Source of the DNA: Mycolicibacterium cosmeticum
GTDB lineage: Bacteria > Actinomycetota > Actinomycetes > Mycobacteriales > Mycobacteriaceae
Assembly: GCF_000613185.1 (NCBI RefSeq)
Contig: NZ_CCBB010000001.1
Coordinates: forward strand, 2,666,001-2,730,000
Direction: 5' to 3'
DNA length: 64,000 nucleotides
Both the position numbers and the translations under genes were made by a program. Under the pieces are notes generated by a model, which worked only from the letters and a program-made list of their open reading frames with translations, had not been told where the DNA came from and made no database searches. Of the stretch, positions 50,255 to 58,831 are shown piece after piece (positions within the stretch are counted from its first letter, which is position 1; every line of letters starts with the position of its first letter).

Positions 50255-50878
50255 GTGGCTGAATACACCCTCCCGGAGCTTGATTACGACTACAGCGCCC
50301 TGGAACCCCACATTTCCGGACAGATCAACGAGATCCACCACAGCAAGCATCACGCCACGTACGTCAAGGGCCTGAACGACGCGCTGGCCAAGCTGGAGGA
50401 AGCCCGCGCCAAGGACGACCAGTCGGCCATCTTCCTGAACGAGAAGAACCTGGCGTTCCACCTCGGCGGGCACGTCAACCACAGCATCTGGTGGAAGAAC
50501 CTCTCCCCCAACGGTGGTGACAAGCCCACCGGTGAGCTCGCGCAGGCGATCGACGACCAGTTCGGTTCTTTCGACAAGTTCCGCGCGCAGTTCACCGCCG
50601 CGGCCAACGGCTTGCAGGGCTCGGGCTGGGCGGTGCTCGGCTACGACAGCCTCGGTGATCGACTACTGACCTTCCAGCTGTACGACCAGCAGGCCAACGT
50701 GCCGCTGGGCATCATCCCGCTGCTGCAGGTCGACATGTGGGAGCACGCCTACTACCTGCAGTACAAGAACGTGAAGGCCGACTACGTCACCGCGTTCTGG
50801 AACGTCGTCAACTGGGCCGATGTCCAGGACCGGTTCGCCAAGGCCACCAGCAAGACCGGCGGTCTGATCTTCGGCTGA
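50255..50878 (+). CDS. sodA: Superoxide dismutase SodA (Mn type)
   Basis: A 207-aa Fe/Mn-family superoxide dismutase. Metal ligands His28, His76, Asp160 and His164 are all present ([20 protein letters not shown]). Residue 145 is Gln (YDQQAN); M. tuberculosis Fe-SOD has His there, and Gln is typical of Mn enzymes in fast-growing mycobacteria. No signal peptide, as usual for this secreted or surface-associated enzyme. GTG at 50255 with AGGAAGGA upstream. A strong hairpin follows the gene. Confidence 0.95.
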   Translation: MAEYTLPELDYDYSALEPHISGQINEIHHSKHHATYVKGLNDALAKLEEARAKDDQSAIFLNEKNLAFHLGGHVNHSIWWKNLSPNGGDKPTGELAQAIDDQFGSFDKFRAQFTAAANGLQGSGWAVLGYDSLGDRLLTFQLYDQQANVPLGIIPLLQVDMWEHAYYLQYKNVKADYVTAFWNVVNWADVQDRFAKATSKTGGLIFG

Positions 50879-50899
50879 GCCGGCCGGCTCGCAGCACGG

Positions 50900-50937
50900 G
50901 CCCCGCACGCCATGCCTTTCCGGGCGGCGTGCGGGGC
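50900..50937 (+). terminator. Hairpin terminator after sodA
   Basis: A perfect 12-bp GC-rich inverted repeat (50900-50911 with 50926-50937) around a 14-nt loop, 22 nt after the sodA stop. Confidence 0.75.
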
Positions 50938-51048
50938 TCGTCGCATTTGGCACTCGTGTCCTCTTGCGTGCTAGCCACGTCCTGCCTCATCCTTGGCGAA
51001 TCGACCCACAGCAGTGTCGTCAGCATTCCAGCACTGTCGGGAGGCCAG

Positions 51049-51582
51049 ATGGAGACCGGACCCCAACGGGCGGTGGAGATCGCCCCATTCCATGCTCGCG
51101 GTTGTTTGAAAGGGTTTGTGGTTTCCGGCCGTTGGCCGGATTCGACCAAGGAGTGGGCCCAGCTGTTGATGGTGGCGGTGCGCGTCGCCTCCATGCCCGG
51201 GTTGCTCTCCACCACAACCATATTCGGAGTCCGCGAGGAACTCCCCGAACAACCCGCCCCTGGCACGGTCGGCCTGGTCCTGGCCGAGGGCACCGTTGTG
51301 GGTGAATCAGCCGTTCCCCCAGGCTTTTTCGCCGATCACCAACCACCGGCCCTGCTGATGCTGCATCCGCCTTCGGAGACCACGCCGTCGCTGCCCGAAT
51401 GCACCGGAGCCGCTTCGGGTTGCGTGCTGCTGCCCGGCCTGCCGCATCTGGGCCTGGAACACCGGGCGGCCTGGGTGGAAGCCGAATCCGACGGGACCAT
51501 CACGTCGATGGTCAGCCGCGTCGGGGTGGACCCCATCAGCCATCCGGACACCGCAATCCTCGCGATGCTGCTTGCCGCATAA
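51049..51582 (+). CDS. Conserved protein, Rv3847-like
   Basis: A 177-aa protein matching Rv3847 in length and position. ATG at 51049 with GGGAGG upstream; the open frame upstream to 50737 overlaps sodA and its terminator and is not coding. No signal peptide or membrane helix. Some blocks are recognisable (WAQLLMVAVRVASMPGLLSTTTIFGVREE and ECTGAASGCVLLPGLPHLGLEHRAAWVEAESDG), but no catalytic motif is evident. Function unknown. Confidence 0.8.
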   Translation: METGPQRAVEIAPFHARGCLKGFVVSGRWPDSTKEWAQLLMVAVRVASMPGLLSTTTIFGVREELPEQPAPGTVGLVLAEGTVVGESAVPPGFFADHQPPALLMLHPPSETTPSLPECTGAASGCVLLPGLPHLGLEHRAAWVEAESDGTITSMVSRVGVDPISHPDTAILAMLLAA

Positions 51583-51853
51583 GGCTTTTCGCATCGGGTA
51601 GCAAGAAAGTACGGGCACCCGAATCCGCCGGCCGAGGTGGCGCCGTTGCCGCGCAACGGTTATCGTCGGTGGCATCAGCGAAGGGGAGTAGCCCCCAATC
51701 GTCGTGTCGACATACTGGCAGCGCACATCGAAGGTGCGCAGGCCCGGCCGGCGAACCGCTCCTCGATCCGAGGGTGGTGGGCGAGACCTTCGACCGAACG
51801 TCCGGAGACCATCAGCACGTGGTCGGCCGGCGCCGCGTCGAAAGGTCGTCCTC

Positions 51854-52567
51854 GTGCTCAGTGCCGCACTCGTCAGTCTTTCAGTGGTGTTCGTCGCCGA
51901 GTTGGGCGACAAATCCCAGCTGATCACCATGACCTACGCCCTGCGGCACCGGTGGTGGGTGGTGCTCTCCGGCGTCGGCATCGCCGCCTTCCTGGTGCAC
52001 GGCCTGTCGGTCACCATCGGCCACTTCCTCGGTCTGTCCCTGCCGGAACGCCCCATCGCCTTCGCCGCGGCCATCGCCTTCCTGCTCTTCGCGGTGTGGA
52101 CCTGGCGCGACAGCCGCGCCACCGATGACGACACCGAGGACGTCCGGGTGGCCGAACCGCGGTTCATCGTGTTCGCGGTGGTCTCGTCGTTCGTGCTGGC
52201 CGAACTCGGGGACAAGACGATGCTGGCCACGGTGGCCCTGGCCAGCGACCACAACTGGGCGGGCGTCTGGATCGGCGCGACCATCGGCATGGTGGCCGCC
52301 GACGGGGTGGCGATCGCCGCCGGGACGCTGCTGCATCGCCGGCTGCCCGAGCGTTTCCTGCACAGCATGGCCGCGGTCTTGTTCGCGTTGTTCGGCCTGT
52401 GGATCCTGTTCGACAACGCCCTGCATCTGCCGTGGGTGGCCGCGGTGGTGACGGGCACGCTGGCGCTCACCGCGGTGGGAACCGCGCTGGTCCGGTATCG
52501 GCGAGCCAAGCGCGGGACCGCGGCGACCGACGCGTCGACACTGGATTCGTCGCCGGAATATCGCTGA
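51854..52567 (+). CDS. GDT1/UPF0016 family cation transporter (Rv3848-like)
   Basis: A 237-aa membrane protein with two ExGDKS/T signatures: FVAELGDKSQLITM near the N-terminus and VLAELGDKTMLATV in the second half, each at the start of a three-helix bundle. GDT1/TMEM165 proteins exchange Mn2+ or Ca2+ for H+. The GTG at 51854 was chosen by the AAAGG upstream and by the motif position; the frame extends to 51704 without membrane-protein character. It lies two genes after the predicted Mn-dependent SodA. Confidence 0.88.
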   Translation: MLSAALVSLSVVFVAELGDKSQLITMTYALRHRWWVVLSGVGIAAFLVHGLSVTIGHFLGLSLPERPIAFAAAIAFLLFAVWTWRDSRATDDDTEDVRVAEPRFIVFAVVSSFVLAELGDKTMLATVALASDHNWAGVWIGATIGMVAADGVAIAAGTLLHRRLPERFLHSMAAVLFALFGLWILFDNALHLPWVAAVVTGTLALTAVGTALVRYRRAKRGTAATDASTLDSSPEYR

Positions 52568-53004
52568 ATCGCCCCTGGCTACTGTCATCCAATCGGATGA
52601 CAGCAGGCCGTCGACCGTCTTGCCCTCTTCGTTACGTGGCCCGACGGAATCTCATGCCGGTGACGACCCATATTTCGCCAGTGCCAGCAGCAAATCCATC
52701 TTTCCGCTTTGCTGCAGGTAGCGGCCGCGGCGGGGTGCAGGCCCTGGGCGGGCTGTGACAACGCGCCGCAGGGGATCACTTCGGGCAAAACAACGCATAC
52801 GTCATTTTTTTGTTAACCGGACCGGCGGTCCTGGGTTTCTGAAACTGCCTGACGTGCTGCTGGGGGGCCTAGCGGCGTATGCTGAATCTGCATGGTTCGA
52901 CTTTTCAGTGGTTTGCACTTGGTTGTGGCGACAACACTCGCTACGATGATCAGCAAATACGAGACTGACGTGCAACACTCGTGAGTTATGTGGAGGAAAG
53001 TTAG
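52568..53004. other. 437-bp intergenic region upstream of espR
   Basis: No convincing gene seen. It holds a hairpin (52582-52603) and an AT-rich stretch (about 52790-52820) with a run of T, and presumably the espR promoter. Confidence 0.6.
52582..52603. terminator. Hairpin after the GDT1 gene
   Basis: CTGTCATCC and GGATGACAG form perfect 9-bp arms around a 4-nt loop, 15 nt after the stop. It may be a terminator or, given its even symmetry, an operator. Confidence 0.5.
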
Positions 53005-53403
53005 ATGAGCAAGACGTTCGCCGCCCGGCTGAACCGGTTGTTCGAGACGGTTTACCCGCCGGGGCGTGGCCCGCATACATCTGCTGAGGTCATCGGCGCG
53101 CTGAAGGCCGAGGGCGTGACGATGTCTGCTCCGTATCTCTCGCAGCTGCGGTCGGGTAACCGCACCAATCCGTCGGTTGCCACGATGGCCGCCCTGGCCA
53201 ACTTCTTCCGCATCAAGCCGGCGTACTTCACCGACGACGAGTACTACGAGAAGCTCGACAAGGAGCTGACCTGGCTGGCCAACATGCGCGACGAGGGTGT
53301 GCGCCGCATCGCCGCCCGCACCGTCGGACTGTCGCCCGAGTCCCAGCAGGACCTGGCGCTCAAGGCCGACGAGTTGCGCCGCAAGGAGAATCTCGACAGC
53401 TGA
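53005..53403 (+). CDS. espR: EspR-type nucleoid-associated transcription regulator
   Basis: A 132-aa XRE-like DNA-binding protein. The N-terminal arm (SKTFAARLNRLFETVYPPGRGPHT) and helix-turn-helix (VTMSAPYLSQLRSGNRTNPSVATMAALANFFRI) are followed by a C-terminal dimer domain, FTDDEYYEKLDKELTWLANMRDEGVRRIAARTVGLS. It matches Rv3849, which regulates the espACD/ESX-1 locus and binds many loci. It faces a convergent pair of genes with an HExxH peptidase. Confidence 0.93.
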   Translation: MSKTFAARLNRLFETVYPPGRGPHTSAEVIGALKAEGVTMSAPYLSQLRSGNRTNPSVATMAALANFFRIKPAYFTDDEYYEKLDKELTWLANMRDEGVRRIAARTVGLSPESQQDLALKADELRRKENLDS

Positions 53404-53444
53404 CCAGACCCCGTCTGGTCGCCGTAGACGGTGTCACCGCGCGT

Positions 53445-54650
53445 TCAGCGCTCGGTGGCACCGTTTCTGCGTTCCGGCCCCGTGCGTTCCGGCCCTGTGC
53501 GCTCCAGCTCGCAATACTGCTCGGCGATCGCCAGGATCCACTCCCGGTCCGAGAAGGTCGCCGGCTGTCGAAGCCAGTTGAGCCCGGGGAACTCGGCGTT
53601 GGCCGCGTCGCGGCCCGCACCGCGGCCGTCGTAGATCCACTGGGCGATCCCCCTGGCCTGCTCCTCCGCCGTGACCGGGGGTCCGTCCAGCTCCGCGATG
53701 TCGGCGATGTCCACCACGTCGTCGGCATCGTCGTCGTCCAGTGCCGTGGATCCGTTGGACTTGACCCGTCGGCGGATGGCCTCGGCTGCGGTGGCCTCCA
53801 GGTACAGCGAGTCGGAGATGAGCGACATCTGCTCGGCCACCCGGAACAGCAGCGGCCCGCGGGGGCGCACACCGATGCCGACGTCCGGGTGCCGCAGGCT
53901 CAGCTCGGCCAGGAGCGGCGACACCGTGCGCAGTTCCCGGCGGGCGCCGAACCAGTCTTCGACGCTGGGCAGCAGTGAGCCGCCCGCCACCACCAACATG
54001 GCGCAGCCCAGCAGCGTCGCGGCCGAGCCGACGCCGAGCAGCTCGGTGGTCCCCACCGCCCGCAGCAGGAAGAACGCGCTGGCCAGCACGATCAGCACGA
54101 TGCCGATGCTGAACACGAACAACGCCCGTCCGCGCCGGGTGCGGTTGGAATGGCGCATCCCGGCCCAGGCCACCAGCGTCAGCGCGAGCAGCACGTACAG
54201 CAAGGGCAGCAGCCACGCCGACCATCCGCCTGCGGAGCCGAGGTTGCGTCGCAGGTACTCCTCGGGGGCCATCTCGGGTTCCTGGCCGGAGACGAAGAAC
54301 GCCACCATGGTGACGACGGCGATGACGGCGGCCACCACGTATTGCGCGATGGCGATGCGCCGGATGGTCGCCGGCTTGCGGTCGGAGGCGACCGTGGTGA
54401 TCATGACGCAACTGCCCGCCGCACACGAGATGAGCGCCACCTGACTGAGTGCCACGGCGATGTTGGGCCAGTGCAGCGCGGTGTCGATGAGCAGGGTCAG
54501 CGGCTGCCAGTTCAGGGCCGCGACCGTGCCGAGGCTGCCCAGCGCCAGGATCATCGCGCTGCTGACCAGGGATTGCTTGTTGACCAGGGCCCATCCGATG
54601 CGCAAGCCGGTCGCCAATCCCAGCAGGCCGGCGAGCACCCAGACGATCAA
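53445..54650 (-). CDS. Multi-TM membrane protein of the MAB_1171c type
   Basis: A 401-aa protein with seven hydrophobic segments in residues 1-240 and a cytosolic C-terminal part (about 245-400) containing RHPDVGIGVRPRGPLLFRVAEQMSLISDSLYLEA and an acidic run DDDDADD. This layout matches the MAB_1171c family, encoded next to small HExxH peptidases and XRE regulators in actinobacteria. The C-terminus ends with a short ERTGP duplication. TTG at 54650 overlaps the peptidase stop (TTGA), so the pair is translationally coupled. Function unknown. Confidence 0.75.
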   Translation of the reverse strand: MIVWVLAGLLGLATGLRIGWALVNKQSLVSSAMILALGSLGTVAALNWQPLTLLIDTALHWPNIAVALSQVALISCAAGSCVMITTVASDRKPATIRRIAIAQYVVAAVIAVVTMVAFFVSGQEPEMAPEEYLRRNLGSAGGWSAWLLPLLYVLLALTLVAWAGMRHSNRTRRGRALFVFSIGIVLIVLASAFFLLRAVGTTELLGVGSAATLLGCAMLVVAGGSLLPSVEDWFGARRELRTVSPLLAELSLRHPDVGIGVRPRGPLLFRVAEQMSLISDSLYLEATAAEAIRRRVKSNGSTALDDDDADDVVDIADIAELDGPPVTAEEQARGIAQWIYDGRGAGRDAANAEFPGLNWLRQPATFSDREWILAIAEQYCELERTGPERTGPERRNGATER

Positions 54651-55138
54651 CCAAACGCCTCTCCGAGCCGCACCTGCACCATCGACGAACGATCCGACGG
54701 CAACCGGCCGAGCCGATAGATCAGCAGTGCGGCGAAATCCTCCGCCTCCTGCTCGGCGTCCTCACCGGCTGGACCCATGCACCCGGTCCGTTGATTCAGC
54801 ATGTAGCCGATGAGGTCGGAACCGGCCAATTCCATGGCGCCGCGGGCGGCCTCCACCACCGGGATGCCGTCATGCCCCAGGACCAGGTGACCGAGCTCGT
54901 GGGCCAGCGTGCGGTCCCACGCCGGCAATCCCTTCTGGATGAGGAAGACGTCGTGGTCAGCGTACTGCCGCCATTGCCCGCACACCCCGGCCGGAAGCTC
55001 CGCCATCTTGAGTTCGATCGGCCGGCCGCGGTCGGCGCTGACGGCCTCCACCAATCGGGGCACGGACACCTCGCCCTTGCGCGGGGCAAGGTCCAGCACG
55101 GCACTGACAGCTTTGGTCACGCGGCGACTAGCAGGCAT
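54647..55138 (-). CDS. ImmA/IrrE-like HExxH peptidase
   Basis: A 163-aa small zinc-peptidase-like protein. The HExxH motif is LAHELGHLVLG (His80, Glu81, His84), with a probable third ligand in EDAEQEAEDFAALL. ImmA/IrrE proteins cut or antagonise XRE-family repressors. ATG at 55138 with GGAGG just upstream. It is the first gene of a coupled pair whose second product is a membrane protein, and the nearest XRE-like gene is espR on the opposite strand. Substrate unknown. Confidence 0.8.
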   Translation of the reverse strand: MPASRRVTKAVSAVLDLAPRKGEVSVPRLVEAVSADRGRPIELKMAELPAGVCGQWRQYADHDVFLIQKGLPAWDRTLAHELGHLVLGHDGIPVVEAARGAMELAGSDLIGYMLNQRTGCMGPAGEDAEQEAEDFAALLIYRLGRLPSDRSSMVQVRLGEAFG

Positions 55139-55200
55139 TTCGACCTCCTTCCGATACTTCCACTATGGTGCCGCAACGCGGCACAGGCGAGCGATTCCGG

Positions 55201-56226
55201 TCAACTGGTGAATCTGGCCGACCGCCGGGAACTCAAGGCGAGCGCCGAACGCGCCTGTCGGTATCCAATGATCCCACCCGCAGCGGTCAGCAACATCATT
55301 CCGGTGACTCCGGGTACCGCCACGGCAACCACTTGGGGGATGTCGGCCGTGCGCAGGTAGTCGCCGTACCCGGCCCGGTAGGACACCGGCACCACGGCCC
55401 TGTCGACGGCCTGGACCGGGGTGCGCGGCGGCTGCGGCGCAACGGCGCCGGGCGGTCCCGGTGGTGGCGGCACGGACGGTTCCGGTGTCCCGCTGGATCC
55501 ACCGGATCCGCCGCCCGCCGCGGGCAGCGGTGGCAGCTCGATCACCGGCAACGCCGGCACGGGCCCGACGATCGCGGGCAGGGCCGGCAGCCCCGGCACG
55601 GCGCCGTTCGGGGTCGGTTCAGGTAATCGCATGACCGGCGGACGTATCGGCTTGACCGTCGGTGGCTTCGGCCCGCCACCACCGAGTCCCCCGTTGCCGT
55701 TACCGGAGTTCTTCACCCCCGGCTTGGGCCACCACCACGGCAGGCAGTGCTTCCCCTCCTTGTCGCAATCATCGGGATCGTCGGGGTCATCGGGATCGTC
55801 CGGGTCGTCGGGGTCGGTCGAGTCGGCGGGGGCGCCCGGATCCGCGGGTGTCTGCGGTTCGCCGGCGGTCGTCCCGGGAGCCCCGGACGCCCCGCTTCCC
55901 GTGCTCTCGGATTGTTTGCTGGGACTGCCTCCGGTCGCGCCGGTACCGGCCTTGGGCAGGGTGTTGTCGCGTCCGTTCCCCACGGTCACCCGGGGCGGGT
56001 GCGCCGGGGCGCCCGGGCGGCCGGGGTGCGTGCCGCCGGCACCGCCCGAGTCGGGTTCCGCGGCCCCGGACGACGCGTCGCTCGTGCTGTCACCGGTCGT
56101 ACCGGTACCGCCTGCACCATCGCTTTCGTCCGGGCTGGCAAATGCGACCGCGGCGCAGGCACCACCGACGAACAGGCCGGAAGCGACCAGACAGGCTGCC
56201 GCCGCGACTCGCACCCGCGACATCAC
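55201..56226 (-). CDS. Secreted Pro/Gly/Asp-rich protein with C-terminal membrane helix
   Basis: A 341-aa exported protein. Signal peptide: MMSRVRVAAAACLVASGLFVG-type N-terminus up to about residue 30. The middle is low-complexity: Gly/Ser/Thr-rich, then four DDP/DPDD repeats near 140-155 followed by a Cys pair (DDCDKEGKHC) and Pro-rich sections. A single hydrophobic helix near residue 310 (VVAVAVPGVTGMMLLTAAGGIIG) is followed by an Arg-rich tail, so it is probably anchored. I know no function. The acidic repeats could bind Ca2+. Confidence 0.7.
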   Translation of the reverse strand: MMSRVRVAAAACLVASGLFVGGACAAVAFASPDESDGAGGTGTTGDSTSDASSGAAEPDSGGAGGTHPGRPGAPAHPPRVTVGNGRDNTLPKAGTGATGGSPSKQSESTGSGASGAPGTTAGEPQTPADPGAPADSTDPDDPDDPDDPDDPDDCDKEGKHCLPWWWPKPGVKNSGNGNGGLGGGGPKPPTVKPIRPPVMRLPEPTPNGAVPGLPALPAIVGPVPALPVIELPPLPAAGGGSGGSSGTPEPSVPPPPGPPGAVAPQPPRTPVQAVDRAVVPVSYRAGYGDYLRTADIPQVVAVAVPGVTGMMLLTAAGGIIGYRQARSALALSSRRSARFTS

Positions 56227-56429
56227 GTCGTCACCCCCTCACGGCGCCACACGTTCTGGCGGCGGAAATTTACCCGATTGTCGCATATTGCGGCCAAAAT
56301 GTTTGCTGCAGAGGGGATCACGGTAGCGCGGGAGGACACCGGCGGCCGACGCGTGGTACGGGCGATAGTGTTGGCCACACTGCCGTCCGGTGACCGCGGC
56401 AGTCGACGACATACCGGGAGGCAACGCCG

Positions 56430-57098
56430 ATGGGCCTGTTCACGCGACGCAAGAGCCGGGCGACCCGCCGGGCCGAGGCCCGCGCCATCAAGCGCGCCGC
56501 CACGAAGAAAGCCAAGCTGGAGGCCAAACTCGCGGCCAAGAACGACGCCCGCCGCTACAAGGCCGACCGCAAGGACCAGTCCCGCGCGCTCAAGGCCCAG
56601 CTCCGGGCGCAGCGCGACAGCGACCGGGCCGCACTGAAGGTTGCTGAGGCCCAGCTCAAGGCCGCCCGTGAGGGCAAGCTGCTCTCGCCCACCCGGATTC
56701 GCCGAACGCTGACCGTATCGCGGCTGCTCGCGCCGATTCTGGTGCCGCTGGCCTACCGCGCCGCGGTGGCCGCGCGCGGTCTCCTCGACCAGCGCCGCGC
56801 CGACCGCCTCGGGGTTCCGCTGAGCCAGCTCGGCCAATTCTCCGGGCACGGGGCGGCGCTGGCCGCGCGTATCGCCGGCGCCGAGCAGACGCTGCAGCAG
56901 GTGGCGGCCAAGAAACCCAAGGACGCGGAGACCAAGCAGTTCGTCACCGCGATCACCGATCGGCTGACCGATCTGTCGGCAGCGGTGACGGCCGCCGAGA
57001 ACATGCCCACCCAGCGCCGCGCCGCCGCCCATGACGCGATCAGCGCGCAGCTCGACGGTATCGACGCCGATCTGCTGGCCCGGCTCGGAATCGGCTGA
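56430..57098 (+). CDS. Rv3850-like coiled-coil protein
   Basis: A 222-aa protein. The first 80 residues are a highly basic Lys/Ala/Arg coiled coil (TRRAEARAIKRAATKKAKLEAKL) ending in a DRAALKVAEAQLKAAREG helix. A hydrophobic segment follows (VSRLLAPILVPLAYRAAVAARGLL, about 94-117), then a mostly helical domain. It matches Rv3850 in place and length. The basic coiled coil could contact nucleic acid or membrane; function unknown. Confidence 0.8.
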   Translation: MGLFTRRKSRATRRAEARAIKRAATKKAKLEAKLAAKNDARRYKADRKDQSRALKAQLRAQRDSDRAALKVAEAQLKAAREGKLLSPTRIRRTLTVSRLLAPILVPLAYRAAVAARGLLDQRRADRLGVPLSQLGQFSGHGAALAARIAGAEQTLQQVAAKKPKDAETKQFVTAITDRLTDLSAAVTAAENMPTQRRAAAHDAISAQLDGIDADLLARLGIG

Positions 57099-57109
57099 GC
57101 CACCGCGTC

Positions 57110-57619
57110 ATGACCGCCGCCACGCCTCGCCGGCCCGCGCTGCTGCGCGGCGTCGCCGTCGGGGCGCTGACGGCCACTTTGGCCCTGGCCGCACACGGGA
57201 CCGCCGCCGGGGCGTTCCCGGCGGGCGGGTCCGTCACCGCGCTGCTGGTGCTGGCGGGTGCCGTGGCGGCGGTGGCCGCCGTCGCCCGCGGCGGCGTGGT
57301 CACCTTGGCGACGGTGCTGGCGGCCGGCCAGGCGGTCGGGCACCAGCTGCTCGGTATCGACGGCCATTCCCATCTTCAGGTGAACCCGGCGGCCATGCTG
57401 GTCGCGCACACCATCGCCGTCGGTGCCGGTGCGCTGTTGATCGGCGCCGGGGAACGGCTGGGCGCGGCACTGTCGCGCACCGTTGCGGTCATCACCGGGC
57501 CGCGGTCACCGCGGGTGCCGTCCGCCCCGTCGGCCCGTCGCAGCGCCGGTCAACCGCTGCAGTCGGCCCTGCTGGTGCGGGCGTCGATATCGCATCGAGG
57601 TCCACCGGTTGCGGCCTGA
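57110..57619 (+). CDS. Membrane protein of the copper gene cluster
   Basis: A 169-aa protein with four or so short hydrophobic helices, separated by a His-containing loop (VGHQLLGIDGHSHLQVNPAAML), and a C-terminal Pro/Arg-rich tail. It is encoded directly before YcnI, CopC and CopD homologues, so a metal role is likely. Start ATG 57110, 11 nt after the Rv3850-like stop. No named family can be assigned with certainty. Confidence 0.7.
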   Translation: MTAATPRRPALLRGVAVGALTATLALAAHGTAAGAFPAGGSVTALLVLAGAVAAVAAVARGGVVTLATVLAAGQAVGHQLLGIDGHSHLQVNPAAMLVAHTIAVGAGALLIGAGERLGAALSRTVAVITGPRSPRVPSAPSARRSAGQPLQSALLVRASISHRGPPVAA

Positions 57620-57659
57620 CCGCCCAACCGACCCTCGACCCAGAAAGCCCACAACCGAA

Positions 57660-58331
57660 ATGCGCTACACCCACCGGGCGCCCGCGCGCGCCCTTCTCAC
57701 GCTGGCCGCGGCCGGCGCCGCCCTCCTCACTGCCGCACCGGCATCGGCACACGTGCACGTCGACGCCGACGATGCCCACCCCGGCGGCACCGCCGTGCTG
57801 ACCTTCCGGGTGCCTGGCGAGTCCGAAAAGGGAGCGCTGACAACACAATTCAGCGTCGCCTTACCCAATGTCGCTTCCGCTCGTACCGAACTGATGCCGG
57901 GCTGGACCGCGCGGCTGGACCGCGACAGTGCCGCGGGCACCGTCCGGTCGGTCACCTGGACCGCCGCACCGCAGGTCGGCATCTCCCCCGAGCAGTTCGG
58001 GTTGTTCAGGGTTTCGGTGACCCTGCCCAACCAGGACGACGTCAGCTTCCCGGCCACCCAGACCTATTCCGACGGCACGGTCGTGCGTTGGGATCAGCCG
58101 CCGCTGCCCGGCGGCGGTGAGCCCGAATATCCCGCTCCGGAGCTGTCCCTGACCGGTGCCCCCGAAGCCGCGCACGCTCCGGCCCCGGCGCCGCAGGCCA
58201 CCACCGCGGCGGCGCCGGCCGCCGAGCCGGCTGGCCGAGCGGACAACGGAGCCCGCTGGCTGGCCGGCGGGGCGCTCGCGCTGGCCGCGGTCGCCGTGGC
58301 GGTGGCCCTGATCGGGCGGCGGCGCGCATGA
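57660..58331 (+). CDS. YcnI (DUF1775) copper-binding membrane protein
   Basis: A 223-aa exported protein. The signal peptide ends PASA-H31, so the mature protein begins HVHVDADDAHPGG; the free N-terminal His with nearby His is the YcnI mono-histidine brace type for Cu2+. The DUF1775 domain runs to about 145, with TELMPGWTARLDRD and QFGLFRVSVTLPN. A Pro/Ala linker and one C-terminal membrane helix (about 197-217) follow. It overlaps copC by 4 nt. Confidence 0.88.
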   Translation: MRYTHRAPARALLTLAAAGAALLTAAPASAHVHVDADDAHPGGTAVLTFRVPGESEKGALTTQFSVALPNVASARTELMPGWTARLDRDSAAGTVRSVTWTAAPQVGISPEQFGLFRVSVTLPNQDDVSFPATQTYSDGTVVRWDQPPLPGGGEPEYPAPELSLTGAPEAAHAPAPAPQATTAAAPAAEPAGRADNGARWLAGGALALAAVAVAVALIGRRRA

Positions 58332-58831
58332 GGTGGCGCGCCCTCGGGCTGATCGGCGCCGTGCTGGCCGTCGCGGCGATGCTGGGCGCCGGGGTGGCCT
58401 CGGCGCACGCGGTGCGGGTGTCCAGCGATCCCGCCCCCGACGCGGTGCTGACGGCGGGACCGGCCCGGATCACCGCGACCTTCAACGAGCAACTCCAGAC
58501 GGCGTTCGCCTCGATGACCCTGGTCGGTCCGGACGGCAACCTGTGGTCGACGGGCGAGGCCCGGGTGCAGGGTCCGGCGGTCGAGGTCGACCTGCGTCCG
58601 CTCGGCCCGGTCGGCACGTACACCGCCAATTACCGGGTGACCTCCGCCGACGGTCATGTGGTGAACGGGTCGTGGTCGTTCCGGCTGTCGGTCGCCGGTA
58701 CCGGGACGCCCGGGCCGCCGGTGGCCGCGCCGCGGGCGGGTGACGAGGAGTTCCCGATCTGGCCGTTCGTCGTGCTCGCGGTGGCGATCGTGGGGGCGGG
58801 TGCCTGGTGGAGCCGGCGCCGGCGGACGTGA
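58328..58831 (+). CDS. CopC-type periplasmic copper protein
   Basis: A 167-aa copper resistance protein. The signal peptide ends ASA-H27, so the mature N-terminus HAVRVSSDPAPDAVL supplies the His ligand; the Asp and His in TSADGHVVNGSW complete the usual Cu2+ site. It lacks the Met-rich Cu(I) loop, so it is of the single-site type. A C-terminal membrane helix follows (FPIWPFVVLAVAIVGAG). ATG overlaps the YcnI stop (ATGA). Confidence 0.9.
   Translation: MRWRALGLIGAVLAVAAMLGAGVASAHAVRVSSDPAPDAVLTAGPARITATFNEQLQTAFASMTLVGPDGNLWSTGEARVQGPAVEVDLRPLGPVGTYTANYRVTSADGHVVNGSWSFRLSVAGTGTPGPPVAAPRAGDEEFPIWPFVVLAVAIVGAGAWWSRRRRT

Noticed and set aside
49870..50268. Minus-strand 132-codon frame over the small membrane protein and sodA leader
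   Set aside because: No ribosome site, no features, and it covers the sodA start region; the plus-strand small gene has better support.
53434..54654. Competing minus frame over the MAB_1171c-type gene
   Set aside because: Its translation is Arg/Gly/Ala-rich with no helices, while the neighbouring frame gives seven membrane helices and a TTGA overlap with the peptidase.
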